From: DATMXT01 sp035560415
Lineage (GTDB): Bacteria; Bacillota; Clostridia; Oscillospirales; Feifaniaceae
NCBI GenBank assembly: GCA_035560415.1
Contig: DATMZG010000084.1
Span: forward strand, 1 to 33,767
Direction: 5' to 3'
Length of the DNA stretch: 33,767 bases
Part shown: positions 1 to 7,755 of the stretch, one piece after another
Position numbering within the stretch: position 1 is the stretch's first letter
How the letters are laid out: each line of letters starts with the position of its first letter
Made by a program: the position numbers and the translations under genes
The notes under the pieces: model-generated
Database searches by the model: none
Told to the model about the DNA's origin: nothing
Seen by the model: only the letters and a program-made list of their open reading frames with translations

Positions 1-67
1 GCACAAAAATGTGCGGCGCGGGCTTTTTTGTGCGGGTTAGCCTTGCCGCCTGGCGGCAAAGCCCCCG
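1..67. other. Left-edge noncoding DNA with inverted repeats
   Basis: No gene is visible. A short stem (43-50 with 52-59, arms TTGCCGCC/GGCGGCAA) lies just downstream of the minus-strand gene ending at 68, and a second imperfect pair (GCACAAAAA at 1-9, TTTTTTGTGC at 25-34) follows. Either could contribute to termination of the minus-strand transcript, but neither has a convincing T-run on that strand, and the window is cut here. Confidence 0.3.
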
Positions 68-250
68 TCACAGTTTTTGCTCAATTGAAAAATCTCTCAG
101 CTTATTGACAGCCTCGACCACCGGCACCGGTACTTCCGCAATGCCGGCCTGTCTGTAGTTTTCCATCGTGGCGATGGGGTCGCTGCCATAGCCGGCAAGA
201 AGCGCGCGGTCGATCTCTTTTTTTCTATTCTCTTCCCTCGGGCCAGGCAT
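68..250 (-). CDS. Small hypothetical protein (60 aa)
   Basis: I do not recognise this protein. A longer in-frame ORF continues upstream, but the ATG at 250 is preferred because a strong GGAGGAG sits 4-5 bases before it, whereas the upstream part overlaps another small frame with its own ribosome binding site. The 60-residue product is charged at the N-terminus (Arg/Glu/Lys-rich), soluble, with no signal peptide or membrane segment, and ends in a short predicted helix (VEAVNKLRDF). Its start lies inside the end of the 49-aa frame at 225-374 (26-base overlap), which suggests translational coupling. Function is unknown. Confidence is in the gene call only. Confidence 0.6.
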   Translation of the reverse strand: MPGPREENRKKEIDRALLAGYGSDPIATMENYRQAGIAEVPVPVVEAVNKLRDFSIEQKL

Positions 251-374
251 ATAACTCCTCCTCGACTTCACTGTTCGTGATTTCAGGAAAGCGCACAGGT
301 CCTTGCGGCTTGCCGTTTGATTTCCGCTGGGTCGCACGCGGGTCAAGATAGTTGAGTCCCGGACGTCGTTCCAT
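225..374 (-). CDS. Small hypothetical protein (49 aa)
   Basis: A 49-codon frame starts at the ATG at 374 with an AAAGGAG about 10 bases upstream and stops at 225-227, inside the following 60-aa gene. It encodes a hydrophilic peptide beginning MERRPGLNY, rich in Arg, Pro and Glu, without a membrane segment. I recognise no family. The case for a real gene is the good ribosome binding site, the overlapping arrangement typical of coupled small genes, and a plausible composition. The case against is its length and the lack of any recognisable domain. A terminator-like hairpin at 408-431 lies just upstream. Confidence 0.5.
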   Translation of the reverse strand: MERRPGLNYLDPRATQRKSNGKPQGPVRFPEITNSEVEEELYAWPEGRE

Positions 375-407
375 TTAGAACACGCTCCTTTCAACCGTAG
401 TTTGCGC

Positions 408-431
408 AAAAAAACCGCTGCAAGCACCGGT
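408..431 (-). terminator. Terminator-like hairpin upstream of the small ORFs
   Basis: Read on the minus strand, an interrupted stem (ACCG/CGGT outside, TGC/GCA inside, G-G mismatch) is followed by seven T. It stands between the terminator of nudC and the ribosome binding site of the 49-aa frame, so it could be a second terminator for the nudC operon or an attenuator in the leader of the small genes. Confidence 0.45.
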
Positions 432-462
432 AAAAATCGCATATGCGAAAAAATTTTGCCAC

Positions 463-493
463 AAAAAATGGCCCGGATGCAACTGCATCCGGG
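463..493 (-). terminator. Intrinsic terminator of the ferredoxin-trmN6-rsmI-nudC transcript
   Basis: A perfect 10-bp stem (CCCGGATGCA at 472-481 with TGCATCCGGG at 484-493) is followed on the minus strand by CC, A and a run of six T at 468-463. It lies 24 bases after the nudC stop codon and is a typical rho-independent terminator. Confidence 0.85.
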
Positions 494-516
494 TCACTTA
501 ATTCATTTGCGCATGT

Positions 517-1347
517 TCAAATTTGACGATGTTTTCCCGTGCGCACCATGTCAATGAGTTCGCTTGCAATGCTGACCGTCGAGACGGTCGGCGGAATTTC
601 GTCTTTGTCAAACCACACGGCCTCGGCCAGCTCGCTTCGCTGAAGCGTGATGTCAGGGGCCCCGTCGAGGTCGGCGAAAAAGCCTATCATCTCCGAATCC
701 GAAAAGGCCCACGGCTGGCTCTTGTAGTACCGGATGTTCTTTAGCTTCAGCCCGACCTCCTCCATCACCTCGCGGCGCACCGTGTCCTCAAAGCTCTCCC
801 CCACCTCGACAAAGCCGGCAATGAGCCCGTACCGCTTGTAGGTGCCAGCCGCGTTCCTTGCCATCAGGAGCTTGTCCCCGTCCGAGACTGCGACGATGAC
901 GGCCGGCGAGATTTTGGGGTATTCCACCAGTCCGCACTGGGGGCAGACGACCGACCGCTCAGTGGAGCCCCGCTCGGTCTGAGTGCCGCACCGGCCGCAA
1001 AAGCGCCTGGCAGAGCGCCACCGGTAGAGCTGACCGCCCGTGAGCCCGGCAAAGGCGAGATGCTGCGGCTGCATGTCCCGCAGCACCCCGATGGCCTGGG
1101 CCGAACAGCCGGGCACGCCGACCTCGGCCAGCCCCGGCACAAGGTAAAAGCCCACGCCGTCAATTTCAAACAGGTGCTCGCAGTCGTCGATGACCCCGCC
1201 GACGTCGGCAAAGGTCGGAAGCGCAAAATTCTCCTCCCCCATGAGAAGCACAGTGCCGCCCGAGTAGGACAGCACATAGTCGCCGGGCTGCGGGAGCCGG
1301 TCGGAGAATTTCACGTCAAAGCAGTGCGGTGCGATGTCATTGATCAT
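517..1347 (-). CDS. nudC: NADH/NAD-capping RNA pyrophosphatase NudC (Nudix hydrolase)
   Basis: The 276-aa protein has the full NudC layout: an N-terminal alpha/beta domain, a zinc ribbon with four cysteines (C117, C120, C135, C138) and a C-terminal Nudix domain whose box runs from G178 (GFVEVGESFEDTVRREV) to the catalytic glutamates E196/E197. The SQPWAFSDS segment at 210-218 corresponds to the SQPWPFPxS signature that separates NADH pyrophosphatases from other Nudix enzymes, with one change (S for P). The family cleaves NADH to NMNH and AMP and can remove NAD caps from RNA; the protein is cytoplasmic. The ATG at 1347 has AAAGGAG upstream and overlaps the end of rsmI by 11 bases, so it is the last gene of a coupled operon. 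Confidence 0.95.
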   Translation of the reverse strand: MINDIAPHCFDVKFSDRLPQPGDYVLSYSGGTVLLMGEENFALPTFADVGGVIDDCEHLFEIDGVGFYLVPGLAEVGVPGCSAQAIGVLRDMQPQHLAFAGLTGGQLYRWRSARRFCGRCGTQTERGSTERSVVCPQCGLVEYPKISPAVIVAVSDGDKLLMARNAAGTYKRYGLIAGFVEVGESFEDTVRREVMEEVGLKLKNIRYYKSQPWAFSDSEMIGFFADLDGAPDITLQRSELAEAVWFDKDEIPPTVSTVSIASELIDMVRTGKHRQI

Positions 1348-2185
1348 ATCCTAAAAACTCCTTTTGGTAGCATGCGTATACCTCGTTCTTTGCGGCCCCG
1401 GTGACGGCGGCCGCCTGCCGCACGGCGTCCCGGCCCGAAAGCCCCGCCGAGAGGGCGGCTGTTAGCGCGCCCCTTATGTCGGGTGCTTCATCATCGCCTG
1501 TCTCCCCGGCCCCCTCAATGACCAGCACGAACTCGCCGCGGGGCGGCGTCTCCTCGTACCGGGCCAGGGCCTGCGACAGCGTGGTGTAAATGGCCTCCTC
1601 GTGTAGCTTGGTCATTTCGCGGCAGACCGTCAGCCCTCTGTCGCCCCAAACCTCGAGCATGTCGGCAAGCGTGCGGGTGAGCTTGTGGGGCGCCTCGTAG
1701 AAGACCAGCGTGCGCTGCTCGCGGGACAGCTGTGCCAAGTGCTCTTTTCGGCCCTTGCGATTTGTCGTCAAAAACCCCTCAAAGCAAAACCGGCCGACGG
1801 CCCGCCCCGACAGGGCCAGGGCCGCCGTCAGGGCCGACGGGCCGGGAACGCAGACCACCGGCACGCCCGCCTCATGGCAGAGCCGGACCAAATCTGCGCC
1901 GGGGTCGGAGACGGCCGGCATGCCGGCGTCGGTGCACAGCGCAACCGACTCCCCAGCCGAAAGCCTTGCCAGCAGCAGCTCCCCCCGCTCGCGGATGTTG
2001 TGCTCGTAGTAGCTGAGCATGGGCTTTGAGAGCCCAAGGTGGCCCATGAGCTTTGCCGTGACTCTGGTGTCCTCAGCCGCCACAAGGTCGACGCCGGCCA
2101 GCACTTCGGCCGCCCGCGGCGCAAGGTCGCCGAGGTTGCCGATGGGTGTGCCGACGAGATAGAGCGTTCCCTTTTCTATTTGCAA
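1337..2185 (-). CDS. rsmI: 16S rRNA (cytidine(1402)-2'-O)-methyltransferase RsmI
   Basis: The 282-aa product starts with the RsmI signature LYLVGTPIGNLGD, followed by AAEDTR, the TDAGMPAVSDPG loop and VVCVPGPSALTAAL, which form the SAM site of the tetrapyrrole-methylase fold. The FYEAPHKL segment and the GEFVLVIEG C-terminal part complete the family pattern. It methylates the 2'-OH of C1402 in the decoding centre of 16S rRNA, using SAM. The start codon is TTG at 2183-2185 with GGGAGG upstream. It overlaps trmN6 by 10 bases and nudC by 11, so the three genes are probably translationally coupled. Length is normal for the family. Confidence 0.96.
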   Translation of the reverse strand: MQIEKGTLYLVGTPIGNLGDLAPRAAEVLAGVDLVAAEDTRVTAKLMGHLGLSKPMLSYYEHNIRERGELLLARLSAGESVALCTDAGMPAVSDPGADLVRLCHEAGVPVVCVPGPSALTAALALSGRAVGRFCFEGFLTTNRKGRKEHLAQLSREQRTLVFYEAPHKLTRTLADMLEVWGDRGLTVCREMTKLHEEAIYTTLSQALARYEETPPRGEFVLVIEGAGETGDDEAPDIRGALTAALSAGLSGRDAVRQAAAVTGAAKNEVYACYQKEFLGYDQ

Positions 2186-2931
2186 GACTTTGCCTCCCCG
2201 CCGGCCCTTCCGGCATAGATTTCGCGCACTTCGGCGCTCTCCGCTCCGTTTTCCATGACGACAAGCGGGGCCTCGAACAGGATGCCGGGCGCACCGCCCG
2301 CGCGCGCCTCAATGAGGATAAGCGTCGGCGGCCTGTCCGCGGCCGGGTGCACCATGCGCACCCGCTTTGGCTCAAGCCCCGCCCCCCGCAGCGCACAGAA
2401 CACATCGCACAGCCGCTCGGGGCGGTGCACCATAAAAAGCCGCCCGCCCGGGGTGAGCAGCCATTTGGCTGCCCTTGCAACCTCTCCGATTGTGGCCGTA
2501 AGCTCTTGCTTTGCGAGGTTGATTTCATCGGCCTCTGAGGGCGCGCCGCTCCCAGCCCTGAGGTAGGGCGGGTTGACCGTGACGGCCTCAAAGGAGGAGG
2601 CCGGCAGCAACGCCTCTATTTCGCGCAGGTCGCCCTGAATGAGTTCAATGTCCGAAAGGTCGTTTGCGGCGATACTGCGCCGCCCCATCTCGACGTATGG
2701 GCCCTGCAGCTCCACCCCGACGATGCGCTTCGCCCTGCCCGACAGCAAAATCGGGATGATGCCGCCCCCGGCGCAGAGGTCGCAGACGGCGTCTGCCGGG
2801 CACAGCCGCGCAAAGTCGGCCAGCAGCACGGCGTCGAGACCGAATTTGAAGCCGTCTGTTTTCTGGAAAATAATCCTGCCGGCGCGCAGCAGGTCGGCCC
2901 GCTCGCCGGGCAGTGGGCTCCGGTTTGGCAT
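2176..2931 (-). CDS. tRNA1(Val) adenine-37 N6-methyltransferase-like enzyme (TrmN6/YfiC family)
   Basis: A class I SAM-dependent methyltransferase of 251 aa. Motif I is DLCAGGGIIP at residues 51-60, the acidic end of strand 2 is GVELQ at about 72-76, and the N6-adenine motif NPPY is at 120-123. The segment FKFGLDAVLLADF before motif I is typical of the YfiC/TrmN6 group, which methylates A37 of tRNA-Val in E. coli. Firmicute members usually sit next to rsmI, as here, and their exact tRNA substrate is less well established, so I leave the symbol empty. The ATG at 2931 has GGAGG nine bases upstream. The gene overlaps rsmI by 10 bases. Confidence 0.88.
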   Translation of the reverse strand: MPNRSPLPGERADLLRAGRIIFQKTDGFKFGLDAVLLADFARLCPADAVCDLCAGGGIIPILLSGRAKRIVGVELQGPYVEMGRRSIAANDLSDIELIQGDLREIEALLPASSFEAVTVNPPYLRAGSGAPSEADEINLAKQELTATIGEVARAAKWLLTPGGRLFMVHRPERLCDVFCALRGAGLEPKRVRMVHPAADRPPTLILIEARAGGAPGILFEAPLVVMENGAESAEVREIYAGRAGGEAKSCK

Positions 2932-2963
2932 ATAGGTTTCCCTCCGCGTGCCCTGACGATGCA

Positions 2964-2985
2964 GGGGGCTGCTTTCGCAGCCCCC
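2964..2985 (-). other. GAAA-tetraloop hairpin between ferredoxin and trmN6
   Basis: A 9-bp stem, GGGGGCTGC/GCAGCCCCC, closes on a GAAA loop when read on the minus strand. There is no T-run after it, so it is not a standard terminator. It may partly separate the abundant ferredoxin message from the methyltransferase genes, for example as a 3'-end stabiliser. Confidence 0.5.
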
Positions 2986-3009
2986 CGTTCATCTCTTAAT
3001 TAATCGTTT

Positions 3010-3180
3010 TTACGCCTGTTTCGGGGCGCCGACAGGGCAGACAGATGCGCAAGCGCCGCACTCAACACAGGTCTCGGGATCGATTTTGTACTTTCCGCCG
3101 TCCTCGGAAATAGCGCCGACAGGGCACTCTCCGGCGCAGGCGCCGCATGCGATGCACTCGTCGCTGATGACGTATGCCAT
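3010..3180 (-). CDS. 2[4Fe-4S] ferredoxin (56 aa)
   Basis: This gene encodes 56 residues. Two complete CxxCxxCxxxCP cluster motifs are present: C9, C12, C15, C19 and C38, C41, C44, C48, each followed by the usual PVGA segment, with the internal pseudo-twofold repeat of clostridial ferredoxins. It carries electrons at low potential in the cytoplasm for enzymes such as pyruvate:ferredoxin oxidoreductase and hydrogenase. The start ATG at 3180 has an excellent AAGGAGGTG seven bases upstream, and a sigma-A-like promoter lies at 3210-3238. Transcription may continue through a hairpin into trmN6-rsmI-nudC. Composition (small, acidic) and length are those of the family. Confidence 0.96.
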   Translation of the reverse strand: MAYVISDECIACGACAGECPVGAISEDGGKYKIDPETCVECGACASVCPVGAPKQA

Positions 3181-3209
3181 GGGGAAACACCTCCTTGTTT
3201 GATGATTTT

Positions 3210-3238
3210 ATCATAACGTGATTCGTCGAAAAATGCAA
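3210..3238 (-). promoter_or_regulatory. Sigma-A-type promoter of the ferredoxin gene
   Basis: On the minus strand TTGCAT (3238-3233), a 17-base spacer and TATGAT (3215-3210) precede the ferredoxin ribosome binding site by about 15 bases. The -10 box matches five of six consensus positions, the -35 three of six. Confidence 0.65.
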
Positions 3239-3287
3239 GAGCTTTTTTAGAGGCACAAATGTCTTCTCCCGGCGTTCGAAAGCTGTG

Positions 3288-4505
3288 TCAAAGCTCAATG
3301 ACGCCGTATTTTTCAAGGATTGGGCGAAGCTCGTCGTCCTCGAAATCGCAGGTGCCGTCGTACAGCGCGCGCCCGGGGTAGAGCATGGCCGCCCGCTCAA
3401 AGAGCGACAGGTCGTCGGCCGAAAGACAGAGCGGCAGGCTCAGCATGTACAGGCTCTCCGAAAAGAGCTCAATGTCGTCCACCTCGCGCAGGTGGATTTT
3501 GACGGCGTCGACCCCCGACTGTTCGGCGTCGTATATGTCCTCGTCAAGTCCGGGGCCGACAAAAAGCGGCTCCGAAATGTCGAGCATGGGGTCAATGAAG
3601 TGGGCCTCACGGGAAGTGGCCGACAGGATGACCTCGTCCTCCTTGGGCCCCGCCGTCACCTGGTCCTGCGAAAACCCCGCAAGCTCAATGCCGGCAAGCT
3701 GGGCGTACTCGGCCACGGCGCCGGCGCCGGTGAAAATTGATTTCGCGCCGGCCTCAAGGCAGCTTCTGACATGCGCGGCGTACCGGCCGGGGGACATCAG
3801 GGTTCTATCGTATCCATCCTGCTCATAGGCGTCGAGTTTGACAAAGAGCGGCACCGCGGCATAGGGGTAAAGGCGGGCGAGCTGCTGCGCGGCGACGTCG
3901 GGGCGGTTGTAGCAGGACAGCCCGAAAGCGGCGCAGCCGATGCCCTGGCAGACGGCGAGGCAGGCCATGACGTCGGTCTCCCCCACCATGCCGTCCTCGT
4001 CACACGAGGCCGACACGATGACCGGAAGGTCCGTCGCCTCTTTGGCCGCAAGCAGGGCCGCGCGGCCCTCGGTCAGGTCCTGCATGTCGAAAATCTGTAT
4101 GAAGTCAAACCCGGCCCCTTCAATGGCGGCCGCCTGTTCGGCATAGGCCGCAATGCGCCGGTCAATGTGCCACTCGGTCTCCTCCGGGTCGGGGCAGGGC
4201 CGAACGGCGGCGCCGAACACCATCTCCCCGTCGGCCCGCTCGCTTCGGGAGAGCAGCTTTGCGGCGTACTCCGCAAGCCGGCCCTCATAGCCGGTGCCTT
4301 CAAGCCGCTGCCGGTTGGCCTCAAAGGCGGGCAGCACGACGGCGTCGCAGGGGGTGTCCATCCAGTCGGCGAGGTCGCCGGTCGGAATGGGCACGATACC
4401 CTCGACCACCGCCTCGAAATACCGGGCCGAGCTGTCCTCCCCCACGGCCTGTTCAGTTGGGGCGCAGGCGTCCACCAAATGCGGCTTAGGCCAATAGTCC
4501 TCCAT
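3288..4505 (-). CDS. Homocysteine S-methyltransferase-like protein lacking the Cys-Cys zinc pair
   Basis: The 405-aa protein follows the fold of the homocysteine-binding barrel of MetH/BhmT. VVLPAFEANRQRL (57-69) aligns with the IIETNTFGANRLKL region, GAGFDFIQIFDMQDLTEG (130-147) with the GxDxxxxET strand, PVIVSASCDEDG with PVIVSMTFDENG, and GLSC (195-198) with the GxNC strand that bears the first zinc Cys. The second zinc site, normally GGCCGT, reads FTGAGA (258-263), so both cysteines are replaced by Gly and Ala. The C-terminal third resembles the start of a degenerate pterin-binding domain and ends with a YPGRALYDG segment. Methyl transfer from the usual thiolate chemistry is therefore unlikely. 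It overlaps the protease stop by one base (TAATG) with no clear ribosome binding site, so it is translationally coupled. Its function is unknown. Confidence 0.8.
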   Translation of the reverse strand: MEDYWPKPHLVDACAPTEQAVGEDSSARYFEAVVEGIVPIPTGDLADWMDTPCDAVVLPAFEANRQRLEGTGYEGRLAEYAAKLLSRSERADGEMVFGAAVRPCPDPEETEWHIDRRIAAYAEQAAAIEGAGFDFIQIFDMQDLTEGRAALLAAKEATDLPVIVSASCDEDGMVGETDVMACLAVCQGIGCAAFGLSCYNRPDVAAQQLARLYPYAAVPLFVKLDAYEQDGYDRTLMSPGRYAAHVRSCLEAGAKSIFTGAGAVAEYAQLAGIELAGFSQDQVTAGPKEDEVILSATSREAHFIDPMLDISEPLFVGPGLDEDIYDAEQSGVDAVKIHLREVDDIELFSESLYMLSLPLCLSADDLSLFERAAMLYPGRALYDGTCDFEDDELRPILEKYGVIEL

Positions 4506-5980
4506 TATCCCTGTTCCTCCATCATGGCGACGGCAGCGATGAGCTGGTCGTCATTCTTGACGGTGATCGTCTTGAGGTAGTTGACGGTGTCGGTCAGCGC
4601 AATGAGGGTCTCCCGGTCGAACATGCCGGTGGCGGCAAGCCCGGCCCGGCTCTGAAATACCGACAGGGCATAGGCCGTGTCCTCATCAAACAGCGTGTCG
4701 GCATCCTTTAGGAAGCCGAGCAGCACCAAGCGCTGCTCAAGGGCGCGGGTTGCCGCCGACTCGGCCCCGATGCGGGCCGAGGTGAAGTTTTCGAAGTTGA
4801 GGGGGTCGCAGGCCGGCAGCACCCGGGGAGTCTCGGAGTTGACCATGTAGACGTCGGGGGTGACCCCGAGCTCGTTGTATTTGCGGCCGGTCGGCGTCGT
4901 GGCCTGCAGCGTCGTGATGGCCGCGATGGTACCGTCATCCAGCGTGAAGTAGGTCTGGCCGATCGCCTTGCCGAAAGTAGCTGTGCCGATGACGGTGGCA
5001 AGCTGGTATTCCTGAAGCACGACGGCGAAGAGCTCGGCGGCCGACGCGGTGTGCCCGTCGACCAGAATGACCATTTTCCCCATTTCGCGGCCGCGGCCGG
5101 TCGTGGAATAAGTGACCGACTTGGTCTCGTCCCGGGGAATGACGGTCGTAATCGGCTTGCCCTCGCCGGGAATCAGGTAGTTGAGCATGTCGAGCACGAC
5201 CGCAAGGTCGCCGCCGGGGTTGTTTCTCAAATCGAAAATGACGTCGTCAATTCCGGCCTCTTCAATGACCCCAAGGAAATCGTAAAACTCAAAGAAAGTT
5301 AAGAGCCCCGAAAAGTCGTTGATGCGGCAGATGGCGTAGTCGTCTTTGAGCTCATAGGTGACCGTGACCATCGTCAGCTCCTCCCTGACCATTTCGAAAG
5401 AGAGCAGCTCGCCCGAGGCCGGTCGAAGCACGTTGTAGACCACTTTCGTGCCGACCTCGCCGCGGGCAAATTCGGCAACCGTATCAAGGGTCAGGTTCAT
5501 GACCGGGCGCCCGTCGATTGAGACGATGACGTCGCCCACCAGAATGCCGGCCGTCTCGGCCGGGCTTCCGGGCGTGATTTCAGTGATGGCGAGCCCCGCG
5601 TTTTCAATGGCGACCGTGACGCCGACACCGCCGTAAATTTTCTGGGCGTCAAGGGCCGCGACCTCTTCGGAGTCGAGGTAGTGGGAGTATTTGTCCCCCG
5701 ACGACATCAGGGCGTCGACCAGCTCCCGGTAGAGCGCGGGGTCCTCCTCCATCAGCAGCTTAATGGCGTCGAGCAGCATGTCCTCCGGCGCTTTGTCGAG
5801 ATAGTAATACTCGTTGTAGAGGTCGAAAATCTCTTTGAATTTGGCGAAGTCCCGCTGTTCGCCGGTTGTAACCGGAGCGGGCTCGGCGGCCTCGTCCGCC
5901 GCGTAGCCGACAAGGGAAAACACAAGGGCAAGGGCCAAAATCAGGGCCCAAGTTCGCTTGCTGAGATAAGCGGTTTTCAT
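4505..5980 (-). CDS. Secreted C-terminal processing protease (S41, PDZ, peptidoglycan-binding)
   Basis: The 491-aa protein begins with a signal peptide or membrane anchor (residues 8-28, AlaLeuVal-rich). A PDZ domain spans about 115-188, the S41 protease core about 205-385, and a PG_binding_1-like domain about 405-468. The catalytic dyad is visible: S313 in DGHTASAAEL and K338 in GTATFGKAIGQ, so it should be active. Family members cleave C-terminal tails of extracytoplasmic proteins; clostridial and Bacillus CtpA/CtpB forms act in wall maintenance or sporulation signalling. The peptidoglycan-binding tail suggests wall attachment. The ATG at 5980 has TGGAG six bases upstream. It follows argS by 77 bases and is coupled to the methyltransferase-like gene downstream. 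Confidence 0.93.
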   Translation of the reverse strand: MKTAYLSKRTWALILALALVFSLVGYAADEAAEPAPVTTGEQRDFAKFKEIFDLYNEYYYLDKAPEDMLLDAIKLLMEEDPALYRELVDALMSSGDKYSHYLDSEEVAALDAQKIYGGVGVTVAIENAGLAITEITPGSPAETAGILVGDVIVSIDGRPVMNLTLDTVAEFARGEVGTKVVYNVLRPASGELLSFEMVREELTMVTVTYELKDDYAICRINDFSGLLTFFEFYDFLGVIEEAGIDDVIFDLRNNPGGDLAVVLDMLNYLIPGEGKPITTVIPRDETKSVTYSTTGRGREMGKMVILVDGHTASAAELFAVVLQEYQLATVIGTATFGKAIGQTYFTLDDGTIAAITTLQATTPTGRKYNELGVTPDVYMVNSETPRVLPACDPLNFENFTSARIGAESAATRALEQRLVLLGFLKDADTLFDEDTAYALSVFQSRAGLAATGMFDRETLIALTDTVNYLKTITVKNDDQLIAAVAMMEEQG

Positions 5981-6057
5981 ATGAACTCCATTTCACATGC
6001 GGGCATTCAAGTCCCGCGTCGTTTTAAGTCCCGAAAGTCATCTCTCGGCGTGACGGG

Positions 6058-7755
6058 CTACATCCTGTCGGGGCAGGTGACGTTGATGATGGACAGCACG
6101 TTGCGCAAAACCTGCGCCGTCAGCTCACAGAGCTTGAGACGGGCGTCCATGACAGCTTGTTCCTCGCCGCGGACCCGGCAGGCGTTGTAGAACTTGTGGA
6201 AAGTGGAGGCTGTCTCCATGACATATTTGGTCATGCGGGAGGGGTCGAGGCTGTCGGCCGCCATGATGAGCTCCTGCGGCAGCTTGGCGAGGTGCTTGAT
6301 GAGGTCAGCCTCCTCGGGGGCCGTGAGCACACTGAAGTCGACTTCGGCGGCGGACTTTGGCGTGACGCCCTCGGCCGCCAGGTTGCGCAGGATGGAGCAA
6401 ATGCGGGCGTGGGCGTACTGGACGTAATAGACCGGGTTGTCGCTGTCCTCCTTGACCGCGATGTCGAGGTCGAACTCCATCTGGGTGTCGTTTTGCCGGG
6501 AGCAAAAGAAGAACCGGGCTGCGTCGACTGAAATCTCGTCGAGGAGGTTGGAGAGCGTGACGGCCTTGCCGGTGCGCTTGCTCATGCGCACAATCTCGCC
6601 GCCCCGCACCAAGCGCACCAGCTGCATCAGAATGAACTTGAGGCGGGTCGGCTCGAGGCCGATGGCCCGCATGGCCGAGGCGAACCGGATGGCGTGGCCG
6701 TGGTGGTCGGCGCCCCAGATGTCGACGACGGTGTCAAATCCCCGCGTGACGAACTTGTTGTAGTGATAGGCGATGTCGCCCATGTAGTAAGTGTAAAAGC
6801 CGGTGCTCTTTCGCAGCACCTCGTCCTTTTCGCTGCCAAACTTCGTGGCGGCAAACCACAGGGCCCCATCGGCCTCGTAGAGGGCGTCATTTTCCTTCAT
6901 GGCGGCCAGCGCAATGTCGACGGCGCCGCCCTCCCCGTAGAGTGAGGACTCCTTGAACCACACGTCGTGCACAATGCGGTAGCGGGCGAGGTCCTCCTTC
7001 ATGCGCTCAATGTTGCGCGTGAGGGCGAAGTCGCGCAGCTTTATGCGGCGCTCCTCCTCGGGCGCGTCCTTCAGGGCGTCGCCGTGGAGCTCACGATAGG
7101 CTTTGGCGTGCTCGATGACGTCTTCGCCGTGGTAGCCGTCCTCCGGGAAGGGGTAGCTCGCGGTGTCGCCCAGCAGCTCAAAAAAGCGGGACTCCATGGA
7201 TTTGCCGAGCAGGTCGACCTGGTTGCCGGTGTCGTTGAGATAAAACTCGCGCTCGCAGTAGAAGCCTGTCCACTGAAAAATGCTGCTGAGCACGTCGCCC
7301 AAAACGCCGCCGCGGGCGTTTCCGAGGTGCATGGGCCCCGTCGGGTTGGCCGACACGAACTCCACCTGCACCCGCTTGCCGGCGCCGTAGCCGCTCTTGC
7401 CGTAGTCGTCCCCCGCCTCGTCAATGGCGGAAAGCGCCGCGCCGTACCAAGCGGCGTTCAGGGAGACGTTGACAAAGCCGGGGCCGGCAATTTCGATTTT
7501 CTCAATGAAGTCGCCCTTGTCGACGCCGGCCACGACAGTTTCGGCCACTTTGCGGGGGTTCAGTTTCAGGGCTTTGGCCCAGACCATGGCGAAGTTGGCC
7601 GCGAGGTCTCCGTGCCCCTTGTCGCGGGGTTCGCTGACGTCGAACTCTTCCGGAGCGCCGGCCGGCAGCTCCCCATGCTGGGCGGCCTCCTCATAGGCAT
7701 TCAGGATTGCGGCCCTCACGGCCTCCACCGCGAGTGCATAGGGATTCTTAGGCAT
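6058..7755 (-). CDS. argS: Arginyl-tRNA synthetase
   Basis: A class I synthetase of 565 aa, the usual ArgS length. The HIGH motif is HLGN at 143-146 inside the ArgS signature VSANPTGPMHLGNARGG, and the KMSKS-like loop is RMSKRTGKAVTL near residue 380, the noncanonical form usual in ArgS. The N-terminal Add1 tRNA-recognition domain (about 1-110) and the C-terminal DALR anticodon-binding domain (about 450-565) are both present. It charges tRNA-Arg with arginine in an ATP- and tRNA-dependent reaction in the cytoplasm. The ATG at 7755 has GGAGG eight bases upstream and overlaps the DUF1934 gene by 8 bases, the same gene pair (ywiB-argS) as in Bacillus. Confidence 0.98.
   Translation of the reverse strand: MPKNPYALAVEAVRAAILNAYEEAAQHGELPAGAPEEFDVSEPRDKGHGDLAANFAMVWAKALKLNPRKVAETVVAGVDKGDFIEKIEIAGPGFVNVSLNAAWYGAALSAIDEAGDDYGKSGYGAGKRVQVEFVSANPTGPMHLGNARGGVLGDVLSSIFQWTGFYCEREFYLNDTGNQVDLLGKSMESRFFELLGDTASYPFPEDGYHGEDVIEHAKAYRELHGDALKDAPEEERRIKLRDFALTRNIERMKEDLARYRIVHDVWFKESSLYGEGGAVDIALAAMKENDALYEADGALWFAATKFGSEKDEVLRKSTGFYTYYMGDIAYHYNKFVTRGFDTVVDIWGADHHGHAIRFASAMRAIGLEPTRLKFILMQLVRLVRGGEIVRMSKRTGKAVTLSNLLDEISVDAARFFFCSRQNDTQMEFDLDIAVKEDSDNPVYYVQYAHARICSILRNLAAEGVTPKSAAEVDFSVLTAPEEADLIKHLAKLPQELIMAADSLDPSRMTKYVMETASTFHKFYNACRVRGEEQAVMDARLKLCELTAQVLRNVLSIINVTCPDRM

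Noticed and set aside
3771..4580. Long antisense reading frames inside GC-rich genes (this one is 269 codons; similar ones lie opposite argS, aroA, pheA and others)
   Set aside because: They mirror the codon structure of clear genes on the other strand, lack ribosome binding sites and encode low-complexity or unrecognisable sequences, as expected in GC-rich DNA.
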